Below are positions 1 through 13,100 of a DNA stretch of 64,000 nucleotides, in pieces. The notes under the pieces were generated by a model. The model was not told where the DNA came from, made no database searches, and saw only the letters and a list, made by a program, of their open reading frames with translations. A program made the position numbers and the translations under genes. Positions within the stretch are counted from its first letter, which is position 1. Every line of letters starts with the position of its first letter. Origin of the DNA: Amphirosellinia nigrospora (lineage: Eukaryota; Ascomycota; Sordariomycetes; Xylariales; Xylariaceae); contig SCHM01000001.1 of the NCBI GenBank assembly GCA_004123355.1, positions 8,504,193 to 8,568,192 of the forward strand. Reading direction: 5' to 3'.

Positions 1-3000
1 CCCCTCTTCGACACAGGACACAGGATCTCGACGCATACATACCTACATAGTACATAGTAGCTTGGAGAGGGAGGGGTCCCTCTGAGATGGAGCCAGGTGT
101 GGAGAAGGCAGGCGGACGCAGATGCATATGAACAGGTAGCCTATCTGCCTAGGTTGGCGGATTGGCAATTAATAAAGTGGTTCTCAATTTCGGTCGTCTG
201 TAAGTGTGCTGTAGATCCGGGGTTTTGCGGCTGCGAATCTTGGAACGGCGTCGAGATTTACGATTCAGTCCGGTGCATACACGGACACCCTAATGTAGAT
301 TGGGATCCTATGTATAGAAAAAGGACCGGGGGCTAACCTCCGAGTAGTTTGATCGATTCCTCAATGGAGCTGGAACCGACGATGACGCTATCTTGCTAGA
401 CTTGTCGTAACGAAGCTCTAGTCTAGTCGTATATCGACCTATACTACAGTATGTAGAGCAAGCATACCATGGTCTCTCTTGTTTATCTCAGCGTAGTGGA
501 TCCCAGCCGCTCAGCATGCTTGAAGAGGCTAGATGATTTGATCCCGGCATACAAGGCTTCGATAGTTAAACGGGCGATGATGCGTAGTCCTAAAATGGAA
601 GCCATACCCTTCAACAAGCCACTTGTCTGAAAGGAGGATATGGGAAAGAGGGTGTACTAAACAGGATTCTATACTCGATTTGGAATGGTAACGATATTGC
701 AACATCTCGACTGTGTCCTCTCTCGCACTGCCTGCATTAGAGAATTGATGTTTTGTGTTAGACGTGTCAGAGGATTGGCTGTGTCGTCGAGGTGGTTGCG
801 TTGAGGTGTTCTGGAGATGGCTTGGCGCAGTCGGGATCCACCACGATGGAGAGGGTAATGTACATAGTATTTGCGAGCAGTCATGGGCGCTGCATGTTCA
901 TATCTGTATCGTTCGATGATTCTGCTACCCAATTATGTGGATATGCAGTGATGCGACTCTATGGCATCTTATACTGCAAATAGTCAGACCTTTGTCTGGG
1001 CGGCGCTGGGAGACGCTTCTGCGAAGTGGTGCCATGGCCAATCGGCGACCGATCGATGATGCGGTGCAAGCTCGGAATTGTGTTGTATAGGTAATGAATG
1101 AATGTAGTTAGTTTAAGTATGTAAACATTTGTTCTTTCGCTAGGCACAATTGCGTGCGTGCGAACCAGAAACATGAGACTATGGCGCTGACATCAAGCCA
1201 CACTATACTGCTATCCAATCGGCAAAATTAGTTTGCTTATATGCCTATAGTACGAGATGCTGTATTGACGTCTAGACGGAACAATAATTCTGGCGAAGCG
1301 GTACGACCCCTGAAGATCTCTTGTACGCCCTCGATTTGCCACAATTCCATGATCCCTGGAGCGCATCCCATTGTCTGTGCGACCACAACCCGCCGTTGCA
1401 TTCCATAGGCGTCGGGACCACTAGACTATACTACTACTTACATACTACACATAGTAGGTAAGGTATACCACAGCCCGCCTTATCTACTTCTCAGTCTGAA
1501 TATATCTTGTATTACATACTTTCTGTATGCAGATATGTCAGAAAATGTTGACTACCATTGGCTACGCTTATAGAGACGTTGTAGTGACCAGAACCATGTT
1601 TCTGTTTTACCGCATGGCTGGCAGCCTCCCTGCTACTTTCAATAAATGATATACCGAGCCTTTGTATTGGCTCGAACGCAGCTTCATAGCTGTGGGAGCT
1701 GGGCTACCTGTTGTGGAAGTTTTCCACTCTAGCGTCACATACATAACAGATATGAGTTCGTGTTCTTCATATGTACCAAGTACTCGATGGAAAGTAACGC
1801 ACATCGCGATCTGCTACTATATTCTATCTTTTATTATATGCATACTAGCAATTTTTGCTCAAATAGGTTTTGCCAATGTCCAACTACCATGACGATGTTA
1901 TTCTTTATAATAAGTTTGCGTATATTGGTCAGCTAGCTGCCAAGCCACTTTTGAAAAAACTGCTCGAGTTCGTGGTAGACGCATGTTTGACGGATTTGAT
2001 CTTATCTGCTTAAATATTGTAAGTCTCTAAGCACGATGTCATTGTGCTTTGTCTTATGAACTTGAGGTTGATAGAACATATAATCACTCAGCTTCACTGT
2101 GTCGATTTTATTGTGACCGCACTGTGTTCTTATCTACTGCTGTTACCAGTGGTAGCGATGAGTGAGCTCGGGCTGTGCCACAACCTAACAGTGAGAAGTT
2201 TCAAAACGGCGTCTATTGTCTTGCATGATGCATCAAAGGCCTATATACAACCGGGATCTTGATAGGCTTGCGCGCCAGAGACGTGTAACAGTAAAAGGTA
2301 GCCTCTTTTCTACCGGGCTCAAGTAAGGATCTTGGATTTAAGTCGTTAGATATCTAAGCACTAGACTACCTACATAAGGTAGGTAAGTTGGTTATGTAGC
2401 GTATGATGTAGCGAGTAGACCCGTGTATTAGCCCACCCCACCAAAACAACCGCATTCATCGACTTACATGGTCAAGGATAGCTTGCTGGGAACCAAGGAG
2501 AGGGGTAGCTCCAGGTTCTATAGTAGTTGAGGTGCGAAGTACCGTACAGACACGAGCAACGATGACTATTGCAGGCAGTATTAGTAATGTAGATAACTGG
2601 GGGTGTTCTATCATGGAGTCTCATCATAGCAATAGCTGGAATAAAAACATGGTGGGAGTGACGTGACCGGAGATGCAGAGCATTTTTTCTACCATCATAG
2701 ACACAAGTCTGGTTTAGAACTAATACATAGTAGACGCACAGAGACGCAGGTCCAAGAGAATATGGCTAAGTGCGGGTTTGGAGTATGCTGGATGCTTGGT
2801 GCCAGGGTCCTCGGTGGGGTGAAGGGGGGGGGGGGGTGGACGGGATGCGAAGTACTACCCACTGCATAACAAGTGGGATGGATTATAATCAAGGTTTGGC
2901 AAGGTTTGGTCCGATGGATGGATCTAGAGTTCCTTCTATCTTAGTGTGAATGCGGCTGGTATGTAGGAGATGGGAGTTCTATTATCGGGACCGTGAGGGT

Positions 3001-6000
3001 TGCAACCTTACAGCCTGTGACATCCTAGCTCATATTCTTAGATGCTCCAAGAGTTGTATAATCGGCGGCTGAACGACCTCTATAGTCTATAGTCTATATC
3101 CTTGCTCTCGCTCTCGTTTTGCGAGGAATTTATCACCCCGTCACTCCAAGTTTGCGCGGTAGTCTAATTGTAATTTCTTTAGGGCATACCGTTTGCCAAG
3201 GTACCTACAAGTAGGTATTAGGAAAGATGGTGGTACCTGTATATATTAGTACAACATCGGAGATACCTGTAGGTAGGCATTGAGCGGCACCGAGTGGGGG
3301 CGTGGGGAAAATGGGCCTACTTAGACTTACTTAGTACAAGTACTGCTGTTGTGGGACGCTCCCCACGAAGTTGTTATAGGTCTAGCTTCATATTTTCATG
3401 TGGTGAAAGGTGGTGAGATTCTAGTTCCAAGATCGGGGACCGGTTTTTTACTGTGACGAAATGGGTGCAACAATTGGATAGCCGAGAGCACTCAATTGAT
3501 TCTCAATAAAGTGGAGTGTTCGCGCGCCGTGTAGCGCCGATGAAGCCGTTACAGGTATTACAGGTATTACATGTGTTAGTGGAATGGACTTTTGAGAGTG
3601 ACCCATAAGCCCATCCCCAGGTTCTAGATACGAGTTGTCAGATAAATATTACATGTGGGCGCATGTGGCATTCTGTATATGTATGCCGTATGCTGGATAA
3701 GATAGATAGATCATCAGCCGCGCAAAAGAAATCAGATTATTACTCATAACCAACAACCACTGCCCAAGGCCAACTCACGTTGTGATGCACACCCCACGAA
3801 ATCTCACCCGATTTTTACAACATTGGGGAGCATCGCTAGAGTGAATGGACTGATCCATGGTTATAATCGGAGCATGAATGCAGGGATTGGCTGTTCTAGA
3901 AGTGTGGAGAGAGCCGGCGTGAGGTTTCGCAACATGAATTGGCCAATCCAGTTTGCCTTGTCAGCTATTCTGTCCTCCACTTACGACGACAATCACGAGG
4001 GTGATAGGAATAGCCTCAGCCACGACACAGCATTGGCTCATCAGGCTGCTACACTTCGTGCTGCGCATGACTATATCGCGTGATATTTGAATTGGATCGT
4101 CCTTGTCTCGTAAGAGAAGTCCTGGACCCTTTGTCCGGAAGGTCTTCGCACGTTAGACCATCTACCTGGGCTAAAGAGGGTGTGCGAGTCATATGTTGTC
4201 GTTTTCATGAGAAGATTATCATAACGCAGCCCTGCAAACCCATGTCATGTTTTGATAGGAATGCTGGAATCTGGGTTACGTACGGTATGCCCTTTCCGAG
4301 CTAGATCCTGCGTAGTAGAGGGGCGTACCAGCGTCCTTTTGCTACGTCCGATGGCATGGCTAGCTCAGCCCAGCTTTCCCCACAAGCAGGGAAAGGAAGG
4401 CATCGTCGTCAAAAGACCCTTGGCTTCATCGCACACCAGCCTATTAACCCATCCTTCGATCGTAGCCCCGCATTGGTGGCTTCCCAGGGCTCTTGACGCT
4501 AGTTAGGGGCGTCAACAGTAGCGCCGACCGGCAAAGAAGCAGTGTTGGTTGATGCACTTGATACGAACTCGTGGCGCCTGATAAGTCAATTCGATGAGAT
4601 GTGACATGTTATTTTGGAGTAAATACGTCATGCAAGAAGAGGCCACGGCTGTCGGAGGTGGTTTCTATATGCAGTATATCGTTAGTAAAGAGTGTATAGC
4701 TTATGATGACTGCTAAGCATCGAGGCTGCAAGGGTTGCAGAAGGTTCGGTATTTGTTCTTGTCTAGTTATGCAAGTGATCTTGCGTTGGTGTCAGAGCTG
4801 CCCTCGTCTCACGACAAGGCCTATTAACGCTTCGTGCTTTTGATAGGTGAAAGGGCGCGACGTCGCATCGTGATAGGCTGGTTTGAGGGGGATGGTGTGT
4901 AGCCCGTGGACTATGCTCATGTTGGAAACACATCTCGATACGCCAAGGATGCAGCCAGCTTCTCTGGGGTAGGTCTCTATATACGCCTACCTACTTAAGG
5001 TCAGGCTCTCGACAGTCTCGACATCATATGCCTCCAATTCTGTGCATGGCCAAGAAGAAGCAGCTAACTCTATCACTTGCAATACGACTTTTCTTGGGAT
5101 ATATTAGGCTATCTTGATACTCAGACTCATCGTATGGCGTGTTACGGCACATACCGAGGTGAGGATTCATGTTGTGTTGAGATGGATACACAAACAACAG
5201 CAATGAGGGGAATAACCCCAATTATCAAGCGAGATGTCATCTCGTCAAGCTACCCGACTGGGTCGGCAGATTTGTGTAACCAGGACATCGCAGGTGCATC
5301 AGCTACCACACACCCACTCATATGCGAATTACAATCGTCATGCACCAATACAGGATAGATATTGACTTATTCACAGCCTAGAAAGATTCGATAGTCGGAT
5401 GTAGTGTGATACAATGTAAGGATGAGGCCGCCAACTCGGCTAATAATGGACATCAATGGATTCTGACCAACAGCCGGCTTGTATGTTCTCTCTCTAAGTC
5501 TATGAGAGCTTGAGGGCATGTTCGCCGAATCTCAATCTATTGGCCCGGTTTTGTCTCTTCCCACCCTCTTTCATTCCCCAAGAGAAAACGTCGTGTTTTG
5601 TTCCGCTCCCCTCCAAGAAGTGGCACAAAATCCACTATTACCCAAAATACAGTTGCTAGTCCAACCAGATCAAATCGAGATGGTGCTCAACTCCGATATC
5701 CTCCTTTGGATCCCATAATAAATCAGATTTTCCACCAATCCCAAATCCGGGGAAGGAAAATGCTTTTGTTTGCAAGATAAATACCACACCGTACCATTCC
5801 CTAAGTCACATTACCTCAAAACCATCCAAGAACCCCGGAGGGGGTGAAAGTAATAATACCACTTGTTCGCCGGGAAAGTACTGTTGACTCCTTTCCCAGT
5901 AGTTGAGATGAAAGGATTAAGTTGTGTACCGGAGTGGCAACGCAATCATAAATCGTAACTTCGTGTTCTCGTCTCAATCATATGCATTTATGCAAAATGA

Positions 6001-6142
6001 AGAGAATTAGAGCTGTGTGCAAACTCTTTCGGGAATGCAGCAACCACTGAAATCGATGGCAGACTTGCCTCCGACTCAGAAAGTGCTTTTTTTTCTGATA
6101 ATACGCGCGGCACAATGCGCATTCTAGGGTTGATGAGACATT
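1..6142. other. Gene-poor stretch, no supported gene
   Basis: I find no open frame here with recognisable domains, and no intron-linked set of frames that reads like a protein. The open frames are all under about 100 codons and look random. Visible structure is limited to scattered short TACCTA/TAGGTA motifs (for example near 2370-2392, 3200-3217, 3235-3275 and 4975-5000) and a run of 13 G at 2824-2836. No terminal inverted repeats, reverse-transcriptase motif or RNA gene was seen. Confidence 0.6.
2824..2836 (+). repeat. 13-base poly-G run
   Basis: An uninterrupted run of 13 G, preceded by GGTGGGGTGAA and followed by TGGACGGGATG. Several neighbouring G-runs mean the strand could in principle form a G-quadruplex. 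The exact length may be unreliable, given the homopolymer-length problems seen elsewhere in this window. Confidence 0.8.
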
Positions 6143-7728
6143 CTAGATCGTCGTGCCGTGGCGCTGGAGTGGCAACACTGTCACTCCTGCGTGGGCGTGG
6201 GCCATGCGGAGAGCATCATTGGCGTCGCCGTCTGGTCGACTACCCCAGGAAGTCTGATCAGAAGTTAGCACGTTGCATCTGCCCATGTAAAGGGTATCTT
6301 TTTTTTTTTTTACGTACCATATTTAGCGTGAAAAGCGCGTAGAGCTTGATGAGGCCGTGGAAATAGCCGAAGAGAATAGACACAGGCAAGAACATAATAT
6401 CAGACGGTTGTCGTCGGAAAAGTCCAATCAACTTGACAACTTTAGTGAAGGCGAACATGAAGATGAACTGTGACCAGAACAGCCGTTGACGGGTGTCCCT
6501 ATCCCATGCTTCTGTGCCCCACCAAAGAGAAAGTAGCAGGAGAGGGTCGACGACAAAAGCGAGAGACGTGAACGTGGCGAAGTGCAAGGCATAGCTGCAC
6601 CACGGCTGTTGACTAGTATACGATATGGTCAGTTGTTGATGAGGGAAAGGCGGCGGCAAGCTTCGCAAGCGGCGTCCAATAGGGTGTGAAGACTTACGTG
6701 AGTACATATCGCTCACGCACAAAGCTGGTCCAGTTACTGCGCCAATTGCTGCGTGACCATCGGGAGCATTGGTAGAGGAACTTGCGGCCATTCTCCAGAG
6801 TCGTCTCAATCTCACACTCGGGCTCGTACTGGATCCAGGTCTTCCACTGGTGATTGACGAGCCACCGTGTCACAAAGTTATCATCGTCGGCATTCAGGAT
6901 GTAGTGGCGCCAGCGTTCAGTCTTGAAACCTTCGAGAAAGTCGTGGCTCGACAGGATCTCAGATCGGTAAGCGCCGGTCCGACCAGACATGCATGAGGTA
7001 CCACCATCGATATTGTGCGTTGCCGAGATCTCAAAGTTGCGCCGCTCGATGTAAGCCGCGCCAAGCCAGTTCCAGACCTGTGTGGACCAAGAGGCACCCG
7101 GCTCTCTCCGCACTCTTTGGCAAGTCCCGACACCTCCCATCTTGGGGTCCTCGAAGGGAGCCAGGATCCACGGCAAGAGTGTCGAAGGCCATGTGACATC
7201 GTCATCTGCCATGATCGTGATAGCCGTGTTCACCCTGGGCAGGGCTTCACAAACTTGTAGTCGCTTATTGGCGATTGGAGTGAACAGTACGCGCACGCTC
7301 TGGGTACTAGACCTTTTTAGACTCTCGCCAAGCTTCTCGAGCCCCGCATACTTGTCGACCGTTGTAACTAGGATCAGCTCGGCGGGCCACATGCGAGGAT
7401 GCTCTCGAGCGAGGGACGGAGGTCCTCGACAGAATGATGGATAGTGGGAATGATGACTGTGACATCGTCGGGCGTGAAGGTAGGTTTTTCAGGTATGGGC
7501 TTTGACTTGTAGGCCCAGTGACTAATAGTGTGGACGATGAGGCGCAAATAGCGATGGACCCTGGTAGGTAGTCAGATATCACGTTCTGGGGTATCCGGCC
7601 AATGAGGTGCTCTGATCCATGTCAAGTACTTACCACAGGATCCAGAAGGTAAACCACCAAAACTTAGCTGATGACAGAAACTCGAAATGCGAGAAGAAAA
7701 ATCCCTCAAAATTACCAATTAATTCCAT
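6143..7728 (-). CDS. Cps1-like family 2 glycosyltransferase (polysaccharide synthase)
   Basis: This is a membrane GT2 enzyme of the hyaluronan/cellulose-synthase type that includes Cryptococcus Cps1 and the GT2 needed for hyphal growth in plant-pathogenic fungi. It should polymerise a sugar from a UDP-donor at the plasma membrane; the product is not known from sequence. Four exons are supported: 7728-7634, 7560-6698, 6612-6318 and 6253-6143, about 454 residues. An N-terminal membrane segment (FWWFTFWILW, residues 23-32) precedes the catalytic domain. Key motifs are ADDDVTWP (about 150), GGTSCMSGRTGAYR, ADDDNFVTRW (about 255) and QCSRWSRSNWRSNW (the QxxRW motif, about 297). About three membrane spans follow, ending TSWGSRPDG. 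The frame changes by one base near 7384-7390 (...SILACG/PAELILVTT), where a GG run appears one G short. The family call is firm and the exact substrate is open. Confidence 0.9.
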
Positions 7729-8515
7729 CTTGATTTATGTTGAGATTGGAACGGCCTAGGAGGCGAGATATAGTCCGGGATAGGTTGCAGGTGATGAACG
7801 ACGACCCGAGGAAGAGGTAACGGTATAACGGGATAGGATACAGGTAGGGTTATCCGCACGCTGGTATGCAGGGACGGCAGAATCCGAGACGTTCGTTGTG
7901 TATTTTTGGGTGTGGCACGCTGCCAATGGAATTTAACCCGGCGAGTAATAGGTATAATGTCGTATTAATGAACCTGGCTGATTCCAGTCACAGACCAGGA
8001 GAGCTCTAAACCCGTTTTGTGTGGGCGGAGAGGAGCAGAGCAGAGTTGCTAGGGGACAAGGCTAATACCTATATCCAGACGCTCTCGTGCTGAGGTAGGT
8101 AGGTGATGGGTCCGAGAATAGAACGAACCGAGTTAACCACCGGTGCTATTGTTATTGATTAAGTCGAGGGAGGAATGCTTGGTGAGGAACAGGCGAATCT
8201 AGATGGTAACCATCGATTAGACGAACGTCCCACGACGAACGATGATTTATATGTAGTGTGCAACGAAGAGCACCCCGGAAGGACGATATTAACGGGATGA
8301 TAGGCAATAGTCTCGTAACAATACACGGCTTGCTGTGAGTATTGTGATATCGTGACTCGAGCTTCCTGCCATCCACCTGGGAAAGGTGACAAGCGAGTGT
8401 TGACGACGGCGTGTGGAAGAGGAATCGCAAACTATATTACACAATGCGCCGGTGGCCCAGAGGGTTCAAAAGAATGAAGTCATATGCTTATGGACAACGG
8501 GCAACGGGGGACGGA

Positions 8516-8565
8516 CAGGAGACAGGAGACGAGAGACAAGAGACGAGGACGAGAGACGAGAGACG
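8516..8565 (+). repeat. Purine-rich GAGAC/GACGA repeat tract
   Basis: An imperfect purine-rich tract built from GGAGAC, GAGAGAC and GACGAGG units, almost free of pyrimidines other than the C of each unit. It is a low-complexity sequence with no coding role that I can support. Confidence 0.7.
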
Positions 8566-8880
8566 ATGCTGGGGAATACAGAAGCAATCATCGACTGGCA
8601 ACAACGAAAGACGTCGTCGAAGATATATGTATGGCCTAGGCCCATGGAGAGAAGGCAAGGATATATAGGCAGATGGATCCACGACCCCATTGAGCCAGCT
8701 CTCGATATCGTCTATCCAAGCAAGCTACTGTACTTCATCCGTACACTACACTACGCTACTACATAACCTTACATCAAGACTACCTAGGTAGGACGATGAT
8801 AGACGATGCAAGGGAAGGGCACCCTACTACTGTAAGTAAGTGATTTATGGGGAAGGCTGTGAGGCGGCTAGACTAAAGCT

Positions 8881-8896
8881 GCCTACCTAAGTAGGC
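8881..8896. repeat. Short perfect inverted repeat gcctac-ctaa-gtaggc
   Basis: A six-base stem with a four-base spacer, and one of the clearest palindromic examples of the TACCTA/TAGGTA motif that recurs in intergenic DNA across the window. No function is known to me. Confidence 0.7.
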
Positions 8897-9528
8897 AATC
8901 GTTAAACTAGCCGATTCTTCAAACTAGCCGGGGTACTGCTGGGTAGGTATATCTCGTACCCATCGAAGTAGGTACTTACATACGCATGCGCGGGATAGAC
9001 ACATAGGTATGGATGTGTACGCTGCATACCACACACAACAGATCTAGTACAGTGCCTCCAGGTTGCTGTATGCATGTGGGTTATATGCAGCTCGAAGTGG
9101 ACATGAAGCTACCTATAATAACAACAAGGGGCAGCAGGGCTAGTGCTCGGTGCGAGACATGCTACCTTATACTACCAAGTGTAGGTAGCAGATGGAAATC
9201 AAATAATACTAAATATATTCTGAAGTGACGACGGGACTCTGGGGCCAGTTTCGACATGAAAGATGCATTGATGGATTGTACATGGTAGGTATTTTGGCCG
9301 ACATAATTTATGTACGTGCTACCTTAGTCTGCCTGAGTAGTCAGTCGCTTGCATCCAAATGTCATGGATGGATATACAGTAGACAGTAAGTATGTAAGTA
9401 GGTACAGCAGGTACCTGAACGCCATTGCGTGTACTTGCGGAATATCGTTCGATGTCGCGTACTAGGTAAAGGTAAGGACATACCTAAATAGTCGTAGGTA
9501 GAGGTAGCTTATCTTCGCCACAGAAACC

Positions 9529-9575
9529 ATGGCATGGCATGGTATGGTATGGGATGGGATGGGATGGGATGGCAT
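9529..9575 (+). repeat. Pentanucleotide ATGGN microsatellite, nine units
   Basis: Nine head-to-tail 5-bp units: two ATGGC, two ATGGT, four ATGGG, then ATGGC. The variable fifth base comes in blocks, which fits stepwise slippage of variant units. It lies far from any supported gene. Confidence 0.9.
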
Positions 9576-10083
9576 AACTTGGCTGGGCCATCGTGTTCAC
9601 TTAGATAGATGGTCATTGGATTTGAGCCGTTGAGGAGCGCACCTGGTCTTATGATACCACGACAGCTAGCACAGCCATCGAATGATCAGTTGGAGGGGGA
9701 ATCCGCGTCGTCGTAGGTACGCTAGGTGCTCTCTAAACCACAGACCAAGATATTGTAGGACCGACAGAGAGCTCTAGACTGTAGATAATTACCAGATTCG
9801 CTGTTAGCACTATAAGCTAAGCAGGAATACGCCACTAGAGGTTAGTTACAGTAGTGTCTGCGCGCAGTAGAGCACTATCGGCGTAGTGTGGCCCCTAGCC
9901 CGTAGAGAGGGGGCCCCCTCCGAGCGCCCCTGCAAGCCCTGAAAGAGGAGGAGGAGTACGCTAGGTATTTGGAGTACTGTACACTAAACTCGAGATAGGT
10001 AGTGTACAGCGTACCTACCTCTGCTAGTAGACGGGGTAGCGAGGAGAAAGACGAGGCAACGGCGTATAGGTGGGGTTTTGGGT

Positions 10084-10109
10084 CTTTGGACTTTGGACTT
10101 TGGACTTTG
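10084..10109 (+). repeat. CTTTGGA heptanucleotide repeat, about 3.5 units
   Basis: A 7-bp unit (CTTTGGA) repeated about three and a half times without mismatch. A small microsatellite in gene-free DNA. Confidence 0.85.
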
Positions 10110-13100
10110 CAGGGCTAGGGGCGTTAACGGAGCGGCATCTTTGCTGCTAATCACTCTGTCTCCGCGTTGATGCTACGTGACGAGCAGTATTATAGGCTGG
10201 GGGACGTGTAATCCGTAAAAAGTACCTATGCCAGGAGTAAGTCGACGACCCAGAGGAAAACAGCACCCAAAAAAAGACCAGCACAAAAGACCAGCACTGT
10301 GCGGCTGTCACACTGCGCGCTAAGATATGTGCTTCGTCTAACGGTTTAGTTGGTGCTCAGATGTGCGGCTGTTACCCAACTGTAACCGCTGTGGCGTTTC
10401 CCAGCGTCGTCCTCCCTCTCCTTTTGCATGTCGCGGCTATATTGTCCAGTGGTGGTAACCAATAAATCAGTTTGTTCATAAGGTTAGTAGACTCTGGCTA
10501 CCGACTAGCTGAAGAATTTTCACAATGCCATGTCTGCTACGTCCTGTGAGTCGTCTATTTTGCCACGGTGATGGACTGAACCAACATGCAGTAACAGATA
10601 CGGTAATTGTACCAGGCTTGCGGCGATCACGCGAGCAGCCGTCGTCTAATATTCCAAGACGGGAAGATCCGATATTGCCACGAATCAGAGCCGGTCTATA
10701 CGAAGCAAATACAAACAATGGATATGATCAGCCACGACTGACGCTTTGTTCCTAACTTGTCTGTGATATATTCATCAGGTCTGTTCTGTGACTGGTGTCT
10801 CCGACTACAGAAGCAGCAAAACTTGTGGGAAGTGCTAATTTGGCCACGAATAAGGGTCCATCCAACTGCAACATAGTGGAGTCAATCGCTTAATGCTCAA
10901 GATATAATAATGTTAAAAGAACATCAGCGAACCTTGCGGGAGCCGAGTTCGGGTTATTCGGACCACTTCACCCTGATTATGTGGTTCACTAACTACTCGT
11001 ACCTAGGTAGTTATATGAAAGTCGCTATAAATCAATTGTAGCACGTGCAAGGCGGAGAACGCCTCCTTCGTTGCCTGCGCGTATTGGTATAGGTTGAATG
11101 TTTTGTCTAATTCAGACAAAACCAGCAGAACCAGTTAGTTATTGGCAGTCTCAAAGACCTCAAAGACCACTTCAATTGATTAGCAATAGAGGTCGTTAGG
11201 TCAAGGTTTACTGTGGTAACTCCACACCGAGTCAACTACAAGGTGTCGTAAGCGAGAATTGGGACGAGAACACGATTTTCAACGGGTTTCGGCCTTGGCC
11301 TTAGGACCATTGCCCAAGCCCATGGCACAGTTGACCAGGGGGGAAGGTGAACCGGAGGAGCTGCCCGTTTTTGAAGCCCTAATCCTGAACACGGCTCAGA
11401 AACAGTGGACTCATCTCGGAATGCACGCTCATCATAGGAGTGTACCAGACAAATAAATTACTAGGCCTTGTGCTCACCTTGATCGGAGTATCTTACACCA
11501 GCATGCACTGTCCTTTTTCCCCTCGGTAAATTAAAAGTTACAGGAGGGGTATAAGAGGAGCAGAAGGCTGTATACTATAACAGGATATACCAGAATATAA
11601 ACCTTTCCATCATTGCTCCAAAGAGTAAAAGAAACATTCTTTTCTCACCTCTTATTGGGATTGGCAGCGCTGATGATGTCGGGGATCTGTATAGGTTGAC
11701 TCTGCAGAGCAGGCATCGGTAACACCGATGACGGCATTAGGGAAAATCCTTTACAGGGACAAACACGCAAGAGCGCATACAGATACTAAAAGGGATTACA
11801 TGCCTCGCTTTCGTGGAAAATATGTTGCTCAACGAACTAGGGTCACTGTTGGTTCCCTGTCCGTCGAGCCGCCGTTACAACATCGTGGAACGCACGCACA
11901 TGCCTTAGCCATTTCCTATATGGTATGCTCATTACTGGGACGGGCATGTGGGAAACGTGCGTCCATGCCCAGGCACCACGCCGTCACGACACCGCTTCGT
12001 AGCCGAGTGAAACAGTGTTGACCTTGGAGAAGCACAGCTGTGAGGGGTAATGGGGTTAATGGCGATGAGCACCATGATGGTAACGAGAAACCTGATCTCT
12101 ATTGTAAGTAATATTGGCGGGACCATTTCTCAACCGTATGTATATACGATGATTCCCAACGGCCCGGCGTAGCGTCACAACCAGACCCTAGCTATTCCCT
12201 TAATTTAGACTTGTGGTCGGCCATGAAATTCGGCACACACCCGCATCCCCTCACAAACAACGTTGGATTCGGTACAAGATCAATTCATCCCAAGAAACGG
12301 CATTGGCTGCCGCAGAAGCCTCGTCAGATCTGTGCACCATTAGTAGCCTGATTCCTGCGAGGTTTCAAAAAAAAAAAAGAGCACCACCCTTCTTCCACGT
12401 CCATGGCATTTGTGGCATATATTCCCGGATGATATACACAGCTTCCAATGCCATGCTGGCGATTAGAAATGAACGAGACCCCGGCGGCTGTACCCTGAGA
12501 GCCGGTTAAAATCAAATATGTAGATAGCTGCACATCAAATGCTCAAGACGTCCAAATGGCAACGAGGAACTAAAGGAATCTTTACATCCGATGGACTTGT
12601 GTATGCATCGTTGACGTAGATAGATAGGCCTATGTAGTTTAAGGGTAAAAATGAAATTAGTGGCGATCGACGCTGTTGCGATTGTGTCTAGTCTAGAATA
12701 GGTACTCACTTTGAATGGGAGTTGGGGTAACCTTGGCCGATCTTGAAGTCATTGGCCAATGACCTATTGTACCGCGCCGGCGCCTGTCGGTCATGTTTTC
12801 TGCTGGATGAGGTCCGAAAATATTGACCGAAAATCTTAACCTGTTACCGAGCATGCCCGTGCCCTCCCTGGCACACTCCGCCTCTGTACTGTAGTTCGCA
12901 TCATCATCTGGATGTCATCTCAGACCCTTGGCAGCGGAACCAGATATCGATCTAATCCCAATATATCCGGCACCATTTGCTCTCAACAAGAGACACATGG
13001 GAAAGCATCACGATTCTTGGTCTGTGATGGCTACCTGCTCCTTCTCCGATATCGACAACTGCATATAGCTAGTCTCTGGGCAACGGTTTCGACACGGCGC

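Noticed and set aside
7082-7444. 120-codon frame opposite the GT2 gene
   Set aside because: Antisense shadow of the catalytic exon.
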